DNA of 26,419 nt, taken from a virus. The position numbers and the translations under genes are program-made. How positions within the stretch are numbered: position 1 is the first letter of the stretch; every line of letters starts with the position of its first letter. The stretch spans positions 1 through 26,419 of the IMG/VR virus record IMGVR_UViG_3300035698_001744, one strand, 5' to 3'. The notes beneath the pieces are model-generated. The model saw only the letters and a list, made by a program, of their open reading frames with translations. It was not told the origin of the DNA and searched no databases. Of this stretch, positions 7,041 to 14,923 are shown one piece after another.

Positions 7041-7868
7041 ATGAAAACAACTTGGGAATTTATAAAGAAATTTTATCCATTGATTTTTTTTGGTATAATA
7101 ATCGTAATGTCGGTTTTTTTATTCCAAACCTGTTCTACACTTAAAACAGAAAGAGCACAATGGGAATTTCAACAAAAACAGAATGAACAGAATTTCAGTG
7201 CATTAAAAGACAGTATCACAGTAGAATTCGATAGAAAACTTCAGTCGTATATATCGGTAAAGGACAACTATGTTTTAAACGAATTAAAAGACCTGAAGAA
7301 GTATAATGAAAAGTTATATGATGAACTTAATAAAGTTAAGGGTGATGTAATCGCTGCGATCGATACAAAAGTATCAGCCGATCTTGGTGGATTAGTAGCG
7401 GGTAGTAATGAATTGGTTATAATAGACCCAAATACTCACAATTATGGAATAAGATTTGAAAGTATATATTCCGACTCTGGTTTTATGCAGAAACTAGAGG
7501 GTACAAGTAAATTTTATGCTTATCCTGACGAGGCAAATAAAAAATGGTTGTTGAAGTCTGATACCACTCTATTTACAACAAATTTAACCCAATTGAGTAT
7601 AAAATACGGGTTTAGAGAATTTGAAGATAAATATGAGGTATTTGCCATATCACCATCACCAAAAGTCATATTTAAGGAATTGGACGGTGTATTTGTATTA
7701 GATAAAGCACCAGAAAAACCACCACTTAAACCCAAAAGGTGGGCAATTGGGCCTTATATTGGGTTCGGTTTGAACACTGATTTCAACTTAGATAATCCCA
7801 GATTCGGGTGGAGTGTAGGGTTTTCAATACATTATGATATCTTACAATGGAGATTTGGTAAAAAGTAA
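7041..7868 (+). CDS. Membrane-anchored protein with coiled coil and outer-membrane-like C-terminus; spanin candidate
   Basis: 275 residues. A single membrane segment at about residues 11-31 (PLIFFGIIIVMSVFLFQTC) is followed by a charged helical stretch to about residue 115, a middle beta-rich part, a proline-rich linker (APEKPPLKPKR, near 223-233) and a C-terminal glycine/aromatic region (GPYIGFGL, GWSVGFSIHY, ending LQWRF). That C-terminus resembles the last strands of an outer-membrane barrel. A protein anchored in the inner membrane, spanning the periplasm by a coiled coil and ending in an outer-membrane-like part would fit a one-piece spanin for lysis, but this is inference. A lipoprotein reading (TC at residues 30-31) is less likely because the lipobox is poor. 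Confidence 0.6.
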   Translation: MKTTWEFIKKFYPLIFFGIIIVMSVFLFQTCSTLKTERAQWEFQQKQNEQNFSALKDSITVEFDRKLQSYISVKDNYVLNELKDLKKYNEKLYDELNKVKGDVIAAIDTKVSADLGGLVAGSNELVIIDPNTHNYGIRFESIYSDSGFMQKLEGTSKFYAYPDEANKKWLLKSDTTLFTTNLTQLSIKYGFREFEDKYEVFAISPSPKVIFKELDGVFVLDKAPEKPPLKPKRWAIGPYIGFGLNTDFNLDNPRFGWSVGFSIHYDILQWRFGKK

Positions 7869-7885
7869 TGATTTTTTGATCCATA

Positions 7886-7899
7886 TTTTTTAATATATA
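7886..7899 (+). promoter_or_regulatory. Candidate phage promoter copy, TTTTTTAATATATA
   Basis: A strong match to the motif placed just upstream of the terminator at 7909-7934. A transcript from here would meet the terminator within about 30 nt. The only start codon at the usual distance opens a 5-codon frame (ATG at 7924). Confidence 0.4.
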
Positions 7900-7908
7900 G
7901 AAGTCTAG

Positions 7909-7934
7909 AACTCATATTAAAAAATGAGTTTTTT
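7909..7934 (+). terminator. Rho-independent terminator after 7041-7868
   Basis: AACTCAT (7909-7915) pairs with ATGAGTT (7924-7930), 8-nt loop, then TTTT. The stem is AT-rich but perfect. Confidence 0.7.
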
Positions 7935-7936
7935 AC

Positions 7937-7947
7937 TTTAATATATA
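7937..7947 (+). promoter_or_regulatory. Candidate phage promoter, TTTAATATATA
   Basis: Motif ending 21 nt before the ATG at 7969; the spacing matches other copies. Confidence 0.55.
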
Positions 7948-7968
7948 ATATAAAAATAATAAATAATC

Positions 7969-8547
7969 ATGGCAAAGAATCTAACAAATTTTGAAGATTT
8001 TCAAAATAAAAGAAAATCAGTCACCGAATCAATAGTTGAAGAGAAAGTTGAAGAGAAAACTGAAGAAAAAGTTGAAGAGGAAAAAGTTGAAGTGATTGAT
8101 GAAAAAACCGAAAGAGTAGTCGAAGCCGCTTTAGTGGGTGATGTGATGCGTGTTCCATTGATGGTAGATGTTCCTATGTCATTGTTAAAAGCTTTTGCAA
8201 CGAAAGTTAAAAACGAAACAGGACAAGATATCAAGAACGGTTCTATATGGTCAGATTCATTACTTTCTGATGAAATCGCAAGATTCATTCAAGCAAATTA
8301 TATGAACATTGAAAATTTACCGGTTACACTTATAACAGGAGACATTCAAAAAGGTGGTGTTCAATCACAACCTCAGGCTCAGGTACAAGCTCAGGTACAA
8401 CCACAAATTCAACCACAGATACAACCACAACCACAGTCACAAGGTCAGGCACCTATTCAAGTTGCACCGGCACAAACTCAAGTTCCACCTGCTAGTGGAC
8501 AACCAACTGCACAACAGTCGGCACAACAAATACCGGCAACAGAATAA
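7969..8547 (+). CDS. Low-complexity protein with E/K-rich start and Q/P-rich tail
   Basis: 192 residues. Residues 1-17 (MAKNLTNFEDFQNKRKS) contain NFEDFQN, loosely like the capsid-targeting pattern of T4 internal proteins. Residues about 24-47 are a run of VEEK-type repeats, likely helical. Residues about 50-125 look like a small folded domain (VPLMVDVPMSLLKAFATKV). The last 70 residues are Q/P/A-rich (QAQVQAQVQPQIQPQ) and surely disordered. Likely in one transcript with 8566-9531, which lies 18 nt downstream. An internal head or structural role fits the composition but is unproven. Confidence 0.65.
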   Translation: MAKNLTNFEDFQNKRKSVTESIVEEKVEEKTEEKVEEEKVEVIDEKTERVVEAALVGDVMRVPLMVDVPMSLLKAFATKVKNETGQDIKNGSIWSDSLLSDEIARFIQANYMNIENLPVTLITGDIQKGGVQSQPQAQVQAQVQPQIQPQIQPQPQSQGQAPIQVAPAQTQVPPASGQPTAQQSAQQIPATE

Positions 8548-8565
8548 CAAAACAATTAAAGAATT

Positions 8566-9531
8566 ATGTCAGAACTAAATATGGGAGACTTGTATAAACT
8601 GTTTGAGGATAATAACTTATCCCCTAAAGTTGTTCCTGTTGCACAACAACAGCGACAAAGTTTCAATAATATGATAGAAGTGGGGGATATAGTTGTCACC
8701 GAATTTAAAGGCCGTGAGTTTAGAGGTGAAATATCCAGAATCTACGAAAAAGCAGGAAACGAAAAATATGATATTAAAGTTGGTGAAACTATTATATCAG
8801 TTGAGTTCGACAATATTTTAGAGCATTATCCAAAAAATAAAAAATTTGAAAGTCCAGTTAAGAAAGAACCTGAAACAACTAAGAAAGTTCAACCCGTAAA
8901 AGAGAAAAAAGTGGAGAAGAAGGTGGAGAAAAAAGTAGAGAAGAAAAAGGTGGAGAAAAAAGTTGAGAAAAAGGTAGTGGAAAAAGTAGAGAAAAAGGTA
9001 ACTCAAATGACACCTATTCAAACCGAAGCTAAAGTTGATCCAGAAAAACCAAATAATAAAGTTGATAAAGAGGAAGAACCAAAGAAAGTTTTACAAGATC
9101 CAAAAAAATTGGAAAAAGAAGAAACTGAAAAAAACCCCGATAACGCAGTTCCAACAAATGAAGAAAAGTTAGATTCTAAAAAGGAAGTTAAAGTTATTGG
9201 TAAAGTTGTTCATTTCAAAGGTTTAAAACTTCAAGAAGTTGTTGATTTTCTAGCATCTAAAGGTATAGACAAAGAAAAATGTTGGTACATGATCTCTGAA
9301 AGAGACAATGGTGAACTACACGTTATCAGAAACAACGATAAAGGTTTTAAAATGCAACCATTTGTTCTAAGTTTTATGGAAATCCAAATTAAAGATAAAC
9401 AATTAAACGAAAACTCTTCACAAATAAAAATTAAAGGTAACAATAATTTTTCTATCATATCAGATATACCAAGTGATTTGTATGGTTTAATAAGAAACGG
9501 TTTAATCGTTCTTTTATCTAAATCCAAGTAA
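8566..9531 (+). CDS. Unknown protein with a KVEKK repeat linker between two domains
   Basis: 321 residues. An N-terminal domain (about 35-90) has the look of a small SH3/Tudor-like barrel (VGDIVVTEFKGREFRGEISR). Residues about 112-145 are a near-perfect run of K-V-E-K-K units, followed by a charged linker to about residue 210. A C-terminal domain begins at VIGKVVHFKGLKLQEVVDFL. The linker is presumably an extended or helical spacer. It shares a transcript with 7969-8547 and is closed by the terminator at 9552-9574. No function recognised. Confidence 0.65.
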   Translation: MSELNMGDLYKLFEDNNLSPKVVPVAQQQRQSFNNMIEVGDIVVTEFKGREFRGEISRIYEKAGNEKYDIKVGETIISVEFDNILEHYPKNKKFESPVKKEPETTKKVQPVKEKKVEKKVEKKVEKKKVEKKVEKKVVEKVEKKVTQMTPIQTEAKVDPEKPNNKVDKEEEPKKVLQDPKKLEKEETEKNPDNAVPTNEEKLDSKKEVKVIGKVVHFKGLKLQEVVDFLASKGIDKEKCWYMISERDNGELHVIRNNDKGFKMQPFVLSFMEIQIKDKQLNENSSQIKIKGNNNFSIISDIPSDLYGLIRNGLIVLLSKSK

Positions 9532-9551
9532 TTTACTCGAAAGAGTATTTT

Positions 9552-9574
9552 CCCCACCAATGGTGGGGTTTTTT
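9552..9574 (+). terminator. Rho-independent terminator after 8566-9531
   Basis: CCCCACC (9552-9558), loop AAT, GGTGGGG (9562-9568), then six T. The strongest terminator in this part of the window. Confidence 0.93.
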
Positions 9575-9586
9575 ATGCTCAAAAAA

Positions 9587-9595
9587 TAATATATA
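9587..9595 (+). promoter_or_regulatory. Candidate phage promoter, TAATATATA, very close to the start codon
   Basis: Core of the motif, but only 7 nt from the ATG at 9603, against 20-24 nt for other genes. If used as elsewhere, transcription would begin at or near the start codon. Confidence 0.4.
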
Positions 9596-9602
9596 AAATC
9601 TA

Positions 9603-10226
9603 ATGATCACCAATTTTAAAATATTTGAATCCAATACGGAAATAAATATTATCAATGATATGTTCAGTCGTTGTCAGAATGACGATTATATGGATTGGAT
9701 GGGTGATGCTGATATAGACTTATTTACAGTAGATAATAAATTTGATGAATTAAAAGCGAAAGAAACTTTTTTAGATGAATATTTCGATATTCAAATTATT
9801 GATGTTAAAGGTCAAAAAATAGTATGGTTTTGGAAATATACCAAAGACCCCTATAAATATTATTATAGCAAAGTAGAGGAAATCATAGGTGATCATCCCA
9901 TATTACTCTATCATTATACGTCATCAAAATTACTCGATAATATCCTAAAACATGGATTAAAAACTGCAGAAGTAAAGACCAACCCATTCACAAATTCTTA
10001 TTCAGGTGTTTATTTAACTACCGAAACAAGTGGGAGAGCTGTCGATGGGTATGCAAATATTGCCGCAAGAAAACATGGTGGAATAGGTATTCAATTGTAT
10101 ATAAAAACAACTTTTGATAAAATAGTGCAAGACCCAGATGATGCGGGTCTATCCTCTGGTGATTCTCAATTTATAACTGATTATGTCCCACCTGAGAACA
10201 TTGTTTTCCATGAAAATTATTATTAA
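9603..10226 (+). CDS. ADP-ribosyltransferase-like protein, possible injected effector
   Basis: 207 residues. The first residues (MITNFKIFESN) resemble, less closely than other genes here, the N-terminal signal of T4 internal proteins. The C-terminal half looks like an ADP-ribosyltransferase (KptA/DarT-like) fold: LYHYTSSKLLDNILKHGL from about residue 102 with His104, then SGVYLTTE with Tyr137, and TDYVPPENI near residues 192-200. In these folds the His and Tyr grip NAD and a later acidic or polar residue completes the site; I cannot assign that third residue with confidence. T4 Alt is a packaged, injected ADP-ribosyltransferase that modifies host RNA polymerase, so this may be a functional analogue. 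The N-terminal 95 residues (acidic, WDMD-like) match nothing I know. Confidence 0.6.
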   Translation: MITNFKIFESNTEINIINDMFSRCQNDDYMDWMGDADIDLFTVDNKFDELKAKETFLDEYFDIQIIDVKGQKIVWFWKYTKDPYKYYYSKVEEIIGDHPILLYHYTSSKLLDNILKHGLKTAEVKTNPFTNSYSGVYLTTETSGRAVDGYANIAARKHGGIGIQLYIKTTFDKIVQDPDDAGLSSGDSQFITDYVPPENIVFHENYY

Positions 10227-10256
10227 ACTTTTTCACCAATTCATTATAAATATGAT

Positions 10257-11138
10257 ATGATATATATAATTGGTAACACACTATTTGGATACCCAAAAAT
10301 GTTGGATATTCAAATCGATTATTTCAAGAACTCTTTTATTCCTTATATCAAAAGAACAATCAGAGAAGGAGATATACTTATTCACACAGGTAACATATTT
10401 TATAATAAGAAATCCGTTCATTTTAAGGTTCTGAAAGAGGTTTTTGATATTTTTGATGAACTCTCCAACATAATACAGATCTTCCTTCTGAGAGGTACAA
10501 ATGAAGAATTTTCATTAGATTTATTCAACAATAAGAAGATAAAAATAATCAAAGAGATAAAAAAAACAAAAAACATCATGTTTATACCAGTTGGTGAATT
10601 TATGATGACAGATAATGATGTTGATTATGTTTTTTATTCCACCCCTTTAAAGGAACCAACAGAAGTAAAAAGATCATTTAATGGGTTTTTCGAGAATGAA
10701 AAAGGAACAGATATAAACATAAATATCGTATCACCTTATCAATTAAACAAAGATTATATAACCACAAATCATGGTTTTTTCGCCTTTAGTCTAAAACAGA
10801 ATGAAGTTAGATTTATTGAGAACAATTATAGTCCAAAACACAAAGAAATTTATATTGATGATCTATCCCAATTAACTGATATTGATACAACAACCAAAGA
10901 TATAGTTGATTTGGTTATTGATTCAAAAGTTGTTGAGACCACATCGAATAAAAATAAAGTTGACATCTTCTTATCCAAAAACAATTTTCATAATGTATAT
11001 TTCACAGAAGAAACAAACCCAGATAAAGAAATAGTTATTGAAGATAATAACATTAGAAAAATCTTGGTAGATAATGCTGATGCAGATATTGTTGATGACT
11101 TAAAACAAGTTTTCAACGAATACGATAAAACAAAATAG
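10257..11138 (+). CDS. Mre11/SbcD-like (T4 gp47-like) phosphoesterase homologue lacking metal ligands
   Basis: 293 residues. The layout follows a calcineurin-like nuclease subunit such as T4 gp47: strand plus first motif at residues 3-11 (YIIGNTLFG), second motif HTGNIFYNKKSV near residue 43, helix KVLKEVFDIFDEL, third motif LLRGTNEEF near residue 80. In active enzymes these read GDxHxG, GDxFDxR and GNHD. Here they read GNTLFG, GNIFYNK and GTNE, so each expected Asp/His ligand is replaced. The fold assignment rests on this pattern and spacing. If right, the protein is a catalytically dead paralogue that may act as a scaffold or regulator. The last 100 residues (after VRFIENNYSPKHK) are unassigned. 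The next gene starts 5 nt after its stop. Confidence 0.5.
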   Translation: MIYIIGNTLFGYPKMLDIQIDYFKNSFIPYIKRTIREGDILIHTGNIFYNKKSVHFKVLKEVFDIFDELSNIIQIFLLRGTNEEFSLDLFNNKKIKIIKEIKKTKNIMFIPVGEFMMTDNDVDYVFYSTPLKEPTEVKRSFNGFFENEKGTDININIVSPYQLNKDYITTNHGFFAFSLKQNEVRFIENNYSPKHKEIYIDDLSQLTDIDTTTKDIVDLVIDSKVVETTSNKNKVDIFLSKNNFHNVYFTEETNPDKEIVIEDNNIRKILVDNADADIVDDLKQVFNEYDKTK

Positions 11139-11143
11139 ATATT

Positions 11144-11452
11144 ATGAAGAAATTTTTATTATCAATAATATTTGTGTTATTTATGTTTTCATCATTTTCA
11201 CAAACAAATGATACCACAACACTCAAAAAACCACTCAAATATGAAATCTCGAAACCGAAACTCAAATATGAAATTGGAATGGCATTGGGTACAAACATTA
11301 TATCATACCCCTTAGTTCCATCTTTCAATCTTGAATTTGGTATCTCGTATCAAAGATGGAAATTTAAGATAGAACCTAAAGTATACATGGGTGATGAATT
11401 CCGTTATGGTGTGGTTGCAAAAGTTGGATTTGTTATCTGGAAATCCAAATAG
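11144..11452 (+). CDS. Small exported protein, beta-strand rich, probably outer-membrane associated
   Basis: 102 residues. Signal peptide at residues 1-19 (MKKFLLSIIFVLFMFSSFS, then Q), typical of Bacteroidetes exports. The mature part has alternating polar/hydrophobic strands (YEIGMALGTNIISY, NLEFGISYQRWKF, YGVVAKVGFVIW) that resemble a short barrel and end in an aromatic-rich strand, much like the C-terminus of 7041-7868. Starts 5 nt after the preceding gene, so it is probably co-transcribed. Could act in lysis or change the cell surface; function unknown. Confidence 0.6.
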   Translation: MKKFLLSIIFVLFMFSSFSQTNDTTTLKKPLKYEISKPKLKYEIGMALGTNIISYPLVPSFNLEFGISYQRWKFKIEPKVYMGDEFRYGVVAKVGFVIWKSK

Positions 11453-11475
11453 TGGAAATAAATGAAACTTTTTCC

Positions 11476-11485
11476 TTTATATATA
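11476..11485 (+). promoter_or_regulatory. Candidate phage promoter, TTTATATATA
   Basis: Motif 59 nt before the cold-shock gene. The leader in between contains AAGAA/TTCTT pairing around 11511-11515; long leaders are common in cold-shock mRNAs. Confidence 0.4.
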
Positions 11486-11544
11486 CTAGCAAGATAAGAT
11501 AAGAACATTTCTTATTGAAATAAAAAATAATAAATTAAATTAGT

Positions 11545-11736
11545 ATGAACAACGGTAAAGTAAAATTTTTTAATAACACCAAAGGTTTTGGATTTATTAA
11601 AGACAATGAATCAGAGGATGAGTATTTCGTTCACGTAACGGGTCTAATCGACAACATCAGTGAAAACGATGAAGTTACATTTGAAATTATAGACGGGAAA
11701 AAAGGTCCGAACGCGATTAATGTGAAATTGGTATAA
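11545..11736 (+). CDS. csp: Cold-shock domain protein (CspA family)
   Basis: 63 residues, the normal length of the family. Csp proteins bind single-stranded RNA or DNA and melt RNA structure. The RNP1 motif KGFGFIKD and the RNP2 motif YFVHV are both present; the start MNNGKVKFFNNTKGFGFI and the end GPNAINVKLV are standard. It stands as a single-gene unit between its own promoter and the strong terminator at 11762-11792. In a phage with a Ro-like protein and a large RNA nearby, a role as RNA chaperone is plausible. Confidence 0.95.
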   Translation: MNNGKVKFFNNTKGFGFIKDNESEDEYFVHVTGLIDNISENDEVTFEIIDGKKGPNAINVKLV

Positions 11737-11761
11737 CAAAATAATCAATAACATATTTTTG

Positions 11762-11792
11762 AAAAGGGTAACATTTTTGTTACCCTTTTTTA
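11762..11792 (+). terminator. Rho-independent terminator after the cold-shock gene
   Basis: AAAAGGGTAAC (11762-11772) pairs with GTTACCCTTTT (11779-11789), loop ATTTTT, with T-rich flank on both strands. Confidence 0.92.
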
Positions 11793-11816
11793 TTTGGATA
11801 AAAATGGTCATGTAAA

Positions 11817-11828
11817 TTTTAATATATA
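11817..11828 (+). promoter_or_regulatory. Candidate phage promoter for the terminase gene, TTTTAATATATA
   Basis: Motif 35 nt before the ATG at 11864. A second, weaker copy (TATAATATA) follows at 11830-11838, 25 nt before the ATG. Confidence 0.5.
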
Positions 11829-11863
11829 CTATAATATATTGAAAAATAAACGAATACATAATC

Positions 11864-14188
11864 ATGGCTACAATTACATCGTCACCTAGAAAAAAAACAG
11901 AAGAAAGTAACATACTAAGTACCAAAAGAGTTAAAGAAATTCAAGAAAAAGAAAGATTAGCTCTATCCCTCAAACTCACTGAAAGACTATGGTTTAAAAA
12001 CAATCCCGGAATTAGAAGAACTGGACTGAGATTTGCGATGACCCCTGATGAAGTTCCGGAATATATCAAGTGTAAATTATCCGTTTATTATTTCGCGGAA
12101 CACTACTGTAAAATTAAATTAGAAGATGGTAGCATTGGTCAAATGACACTTCGTGATTATCAAAAGGATATTATCAAACTATATACTGAGAACAGATATT
12201 CAATTTTAATGGCATCAAGACAAAGTGGTAAAACTGTTTCCGCTGCGATTGTTATGTTATGGACTGTTTTATTCAATAAGGATAAAGGGGTTATGATTGT
12301 TGCAAACAAATCTACAACAGTTAAGGAAATTGTAAGAAAGATTAAAGATATTTATAAATTATTACCATTTTTCTTAAAAACAGGTGTTGTTAATTGGAAT
12401 GAAAAAGCAATCGCGTTTGATAATGGTAGTCGTATCCAATCAGAAAATAGAACAAAAGAACCAGCTATTGGTTTTACCATTGATTTATTATATCTTGATG
12501 AGTTTGCAAAAATACCAGATAATATAGTCAGGTCTTACTACGCATCTGTGATTCCAACCGTATCTTCAATATCCAATTCAAAAATTATAATAACATCAAC
12601 ACCAAATGGTCATAACTTATTCTATGAATTGTTAAGAGATTCTGAATTACCAGAAGGTGATCTACATAAAAACCCATATAAATCACTAAAAGTATATTGG
12701 CACCAAATAAGAGGTAGACGAGATACTAAAATCAAATTCGTTGACGAAAAATTAAGAAGATATGGTTTAACAGAAGAAAAAATTCTGGCTCACATGAGAA
12801 CCGAACTTGGATATAAGATGTATGATAAAATTATTGACGGGAAAATTGCTCATTATATAAAATTTTATGAAGATGATGAAAAAACCGCGGCCATGAATTG
12901 TCATATTGATGACATTCGTGCTTTAAGAATGAAAGCGACTATAACGGATGATAATCTGAAGGAAATGGTTGTTGAAGTTCCATTCCCAGAAATATCATTT
13001 ATAACAAATTGGGAAGAAGAAGAAACGAATCTTATTGGTGGATCAAGTAAATTCGATCAAGAATACGGACTTCGATTCATTACAGACGAAAACTTATTAT
13101 TCGATAGTGTTATATTTGAAAGTCTTTTGAGTGGTGAAATAAAATTTGAACATTTAGAAATTCCGTCTTTCGAAAATAAATTGAAATTTTCATATGATGA
13201 ATTAAAATGGATAGAAGATAGACCCGATTTATTTGATATTCGACAAGCTAAAAATTATGATATATTTATAGGTGTGGATATGGGTGAGGGTCTTGGTCAA
13301 AATTATACCGCAATAAGTATTTTCAGATTGATGTTAAAAGATAAAGATCTCATCAATAGAAAAAAACTCATGTTAGAGAGTAAATATGATCTATTCAAAT
13401 TAGAACAAATTGGAATTTGGCAGAATAATACATATAATCCTATGGAAATAGCTCACATACTATATTTAATCGGATTTGAATTATTCGATCATGAAAAAGT
13501 GAAAATAGTTGTTGAGAAAAATAAAAATTTGGGTGATCGTTTATTAGATAATATGAAACACGTTTTCAATGATATAAACAATTATGGTGATTCCGTGTTT
13601 GTTCGTTACAAACAAAATGAGACAGATAAACATTTAACTGTTGGTTTCCTTGTTAAAAGTGGAGAGAAGGGTAAGAAATTAATGCTAAAAGACTTCCAAG
13701 ATGTCATTAAAAAAGACGCGATGGTTCTACACCACAATGGGACTATCAATGAATTAAGTTCATTCTCAAAGAAAGAATTGGCTAATGGTGAAGTCACATT
13801 TAAATCCCAAAGTGGCACTGATGACTGTGTAATGGCTATTATCAACCTAGCGACTATTTTTAGACACACTGATTTTAAAAATATAATCGATACATATCTT
13901 GATTATAGATCAACAGATGTTGAAAAAGAAATTGTTAAAAATTTCTTGGAAATGTCCCCATATGAAAATAATATTAATTACAAATCGTTCAAACAAGCAA
14001 GACAACAGTTTGTAAGTAAGAGAGACAATATGGATAAAATTAAGCCAATCAGTCCTTGGAAAAACAACAATGACGAAGTGTTCAAACAAAACCCTTGGAA
14101 ACAACCTGACCCTTGGAAAAAGGAAGAACCACAGAACCCATTGTTCTGGCCAAACCAACAAAAAATCAAAAAATGGCCAAAAAAATAA
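11864..14188 (+). CDS. 17: Large terminase subunit, T4 gp17-like
   Basis: 774 residues, longer than T4 gp17 (610). The terminase cuts concatemeric DNA and drives it into the head with ATP. ATPase part: Walker A ASRQSGKT at residues 117-124, Walker B LLYLDEFAKI with Asp212-Glu213, coupling motif ITSTPNG near 245. Nuclease part (RNase H fold): FIGVDMGEG with Asp472, VEKNKN near residue 549, GTDDCVMA with Asp653-Asp654. The N-terminal 75 residues are charged. The last 55 residues form an unusual W/P/K-rich tail (SPWKNNN, NPWKQPDPWKK, LFWPNQQ) after the nuclease domain, which partly explains the extra length. No intron or intein interrupts the gene. A homing endonuclease follows 8 nt downstream. 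Confidence 0.95.
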   Translation: MATITSSPRKKTEESNILSTKRVKEIQEKERLALSLKLTERLWFKNNPGIRRTGLRFAMTPDEVPEYIKCKLSVYYFAEHYCKIKLEDGSIGQMTLRDYQKDIIKLYTENRYSILMASRQSGKTVSAAIVMLWTVLFNKDKGVMIVANKSTTVKEIVRKIKDIYKLLPFFLKTGVVNWNEKAIAFDNGSRIQSENRTKEPAIGFTIDLLYLDEFAKIPDNIVRSYYASVIPTVSSISNSKIIITSTPNGHNLFYELLRDSELPEGDLHKNPYKSLKVYWHQIRGRRDTKIKFVDEKLRRYGLTEEKILAHMRTELGYKMYDKIIDGKIAHYIKFYEDDEKTAAMNCHIDDIRALRMKATITDDNLKEMVVEVPFPEISFITNWEEEETNLIGGSSKFDQEYGLRFITDENLLFDSVIFESLLSGEIKFEHLEIPSFENKLKFSYDELKWIEDRPDLFDIRQAKNYDIFIGVDMGEGLGQNYTAISIFRLMLKDKDLINRKKLMLESKYDLFKLEQIGIWQNNTYNPMEIAHILYLIGFELFDHEKVKIVVEKNKNLGDRLLDNMKHVFNDINNYGDSVFVRYKQNETDKHLTVGFLVKSGEKGKKLMLKDFQDVIKKDAMVLHHNGTINELSSFSKKELANGEVTFKSQSGTDDCVMAIINLATIFRHTDFKNIIDTYLDYRSTDVEKEIVKNFLEMSPYENNINYKSFKQARQQFVSKRDNMDKIKPISPWKNNNDEVFKQNPWKQPDPWKKEEPQNPLFWPNQQKIKKWPKK

Positions 14189-14196
14189 ATAATCAT

Positions 14197-14867
14197 ATGA
14201 ATGAATCTTGTGTAATTTATAAAATAAAAAATAAAATAAATGAAAAACTTTATATTGGGAGTACTTTAAAAACTTTCTCGAAAAGAATTTCAACACATGT
14301 AAATAATTTAAATAAAATAAACATTGTAATAAACATCTTCAATCAGCTTGGAAATTATATGGTTCCGATTCATTTGAATTTTCTATAATAGAAAAAAACA
14401 CCGATATATCTTTATTAGAAAGAGAACAATATTGGATGGATTATTACAAATCATATGATATTGGATATAACATTTGCAGATATGCTGGAAATACCAAAGA
14501 TAGGAAACATTCAAATGTTACTAGACAAAAAATGTCAAATTCATTAAAAGGTAGAGAATCTTATTGGAATGGGAAAAAAATGTCGAAAAATATTATCGAA
14601 AAAAGATCTTTAACATATAATAAAAATAAAGAAAATGGTAAACACAATTATAAAAAATCATTAGAAACAAAAAATAAAATGAAAGAAACAAAAACTATTA
14701 AATATGGTAAGAAAATTTCTCAGTTCGATTTAAATAACAATAAAATATCAGATTTTGATTCAATAAGACAAACTTCCGAAAAAACAAATATTCATATATC
14801 ATCAATTTATAAAGTGTTAAATGGTGAATATGAACAAACACACAATTTTATTTTCAAATATTCTTAA
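14197..14867 (+). pseudogene. GIY-YIG homing endonuclease, broken by a 1-nt frameshift
   Basis: Starts at ATG 14197. Frame 1 gives the GIY-YIG core CVIYKIKNKINEKLYIGST and the catalytic-Arg region KRISTHVNNL. At about 14311-14321 the homology jumps to another frame, which continues NKHCNKHLQSAWKLYGSD, FEFSIIE, LLEREQYWMDYY and GYN, the rest of the domain. The C-terminal part carries NUMOD3-like (QKMSNSLKGR) and NUMOD1-like DNA-binding units (ISQFDLNNNKISDF then SSIYKVLNGEY). Restoring one A in the run AATAAAATAAAC rejoins the frames. So this is a decayed gene, a sequencing error or, less likely, programmed slippage. It sits directly after the terminase stop, as free-standing homing genes often do. 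Confidence 0.85.
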
Positions 14868-14923
14868 ATATTTACAACTTTATCGTTATTATCTTTTATA
14901 ACCCAAAATGGAAAAAACTGACA

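Noticed and set aside
8001-8288. S/T/F-rich open frame on the minus strand opposite 7969-8547
   Set aside because: Complement of the E/K-rich repeat; composition is an antisense shadow.
8354-8578. H/N/R-rich frame inside the 7969-8547 gene
   Set aside because: Out-of-frame reading of the Q/P repeat (CAA, CCA), no independent signals.
13606-14296. Minus-strand frames opposite the end of the terminase gene
   Set aside because: Opposite strongly conserved nuclease motifs; no start or promoter support.
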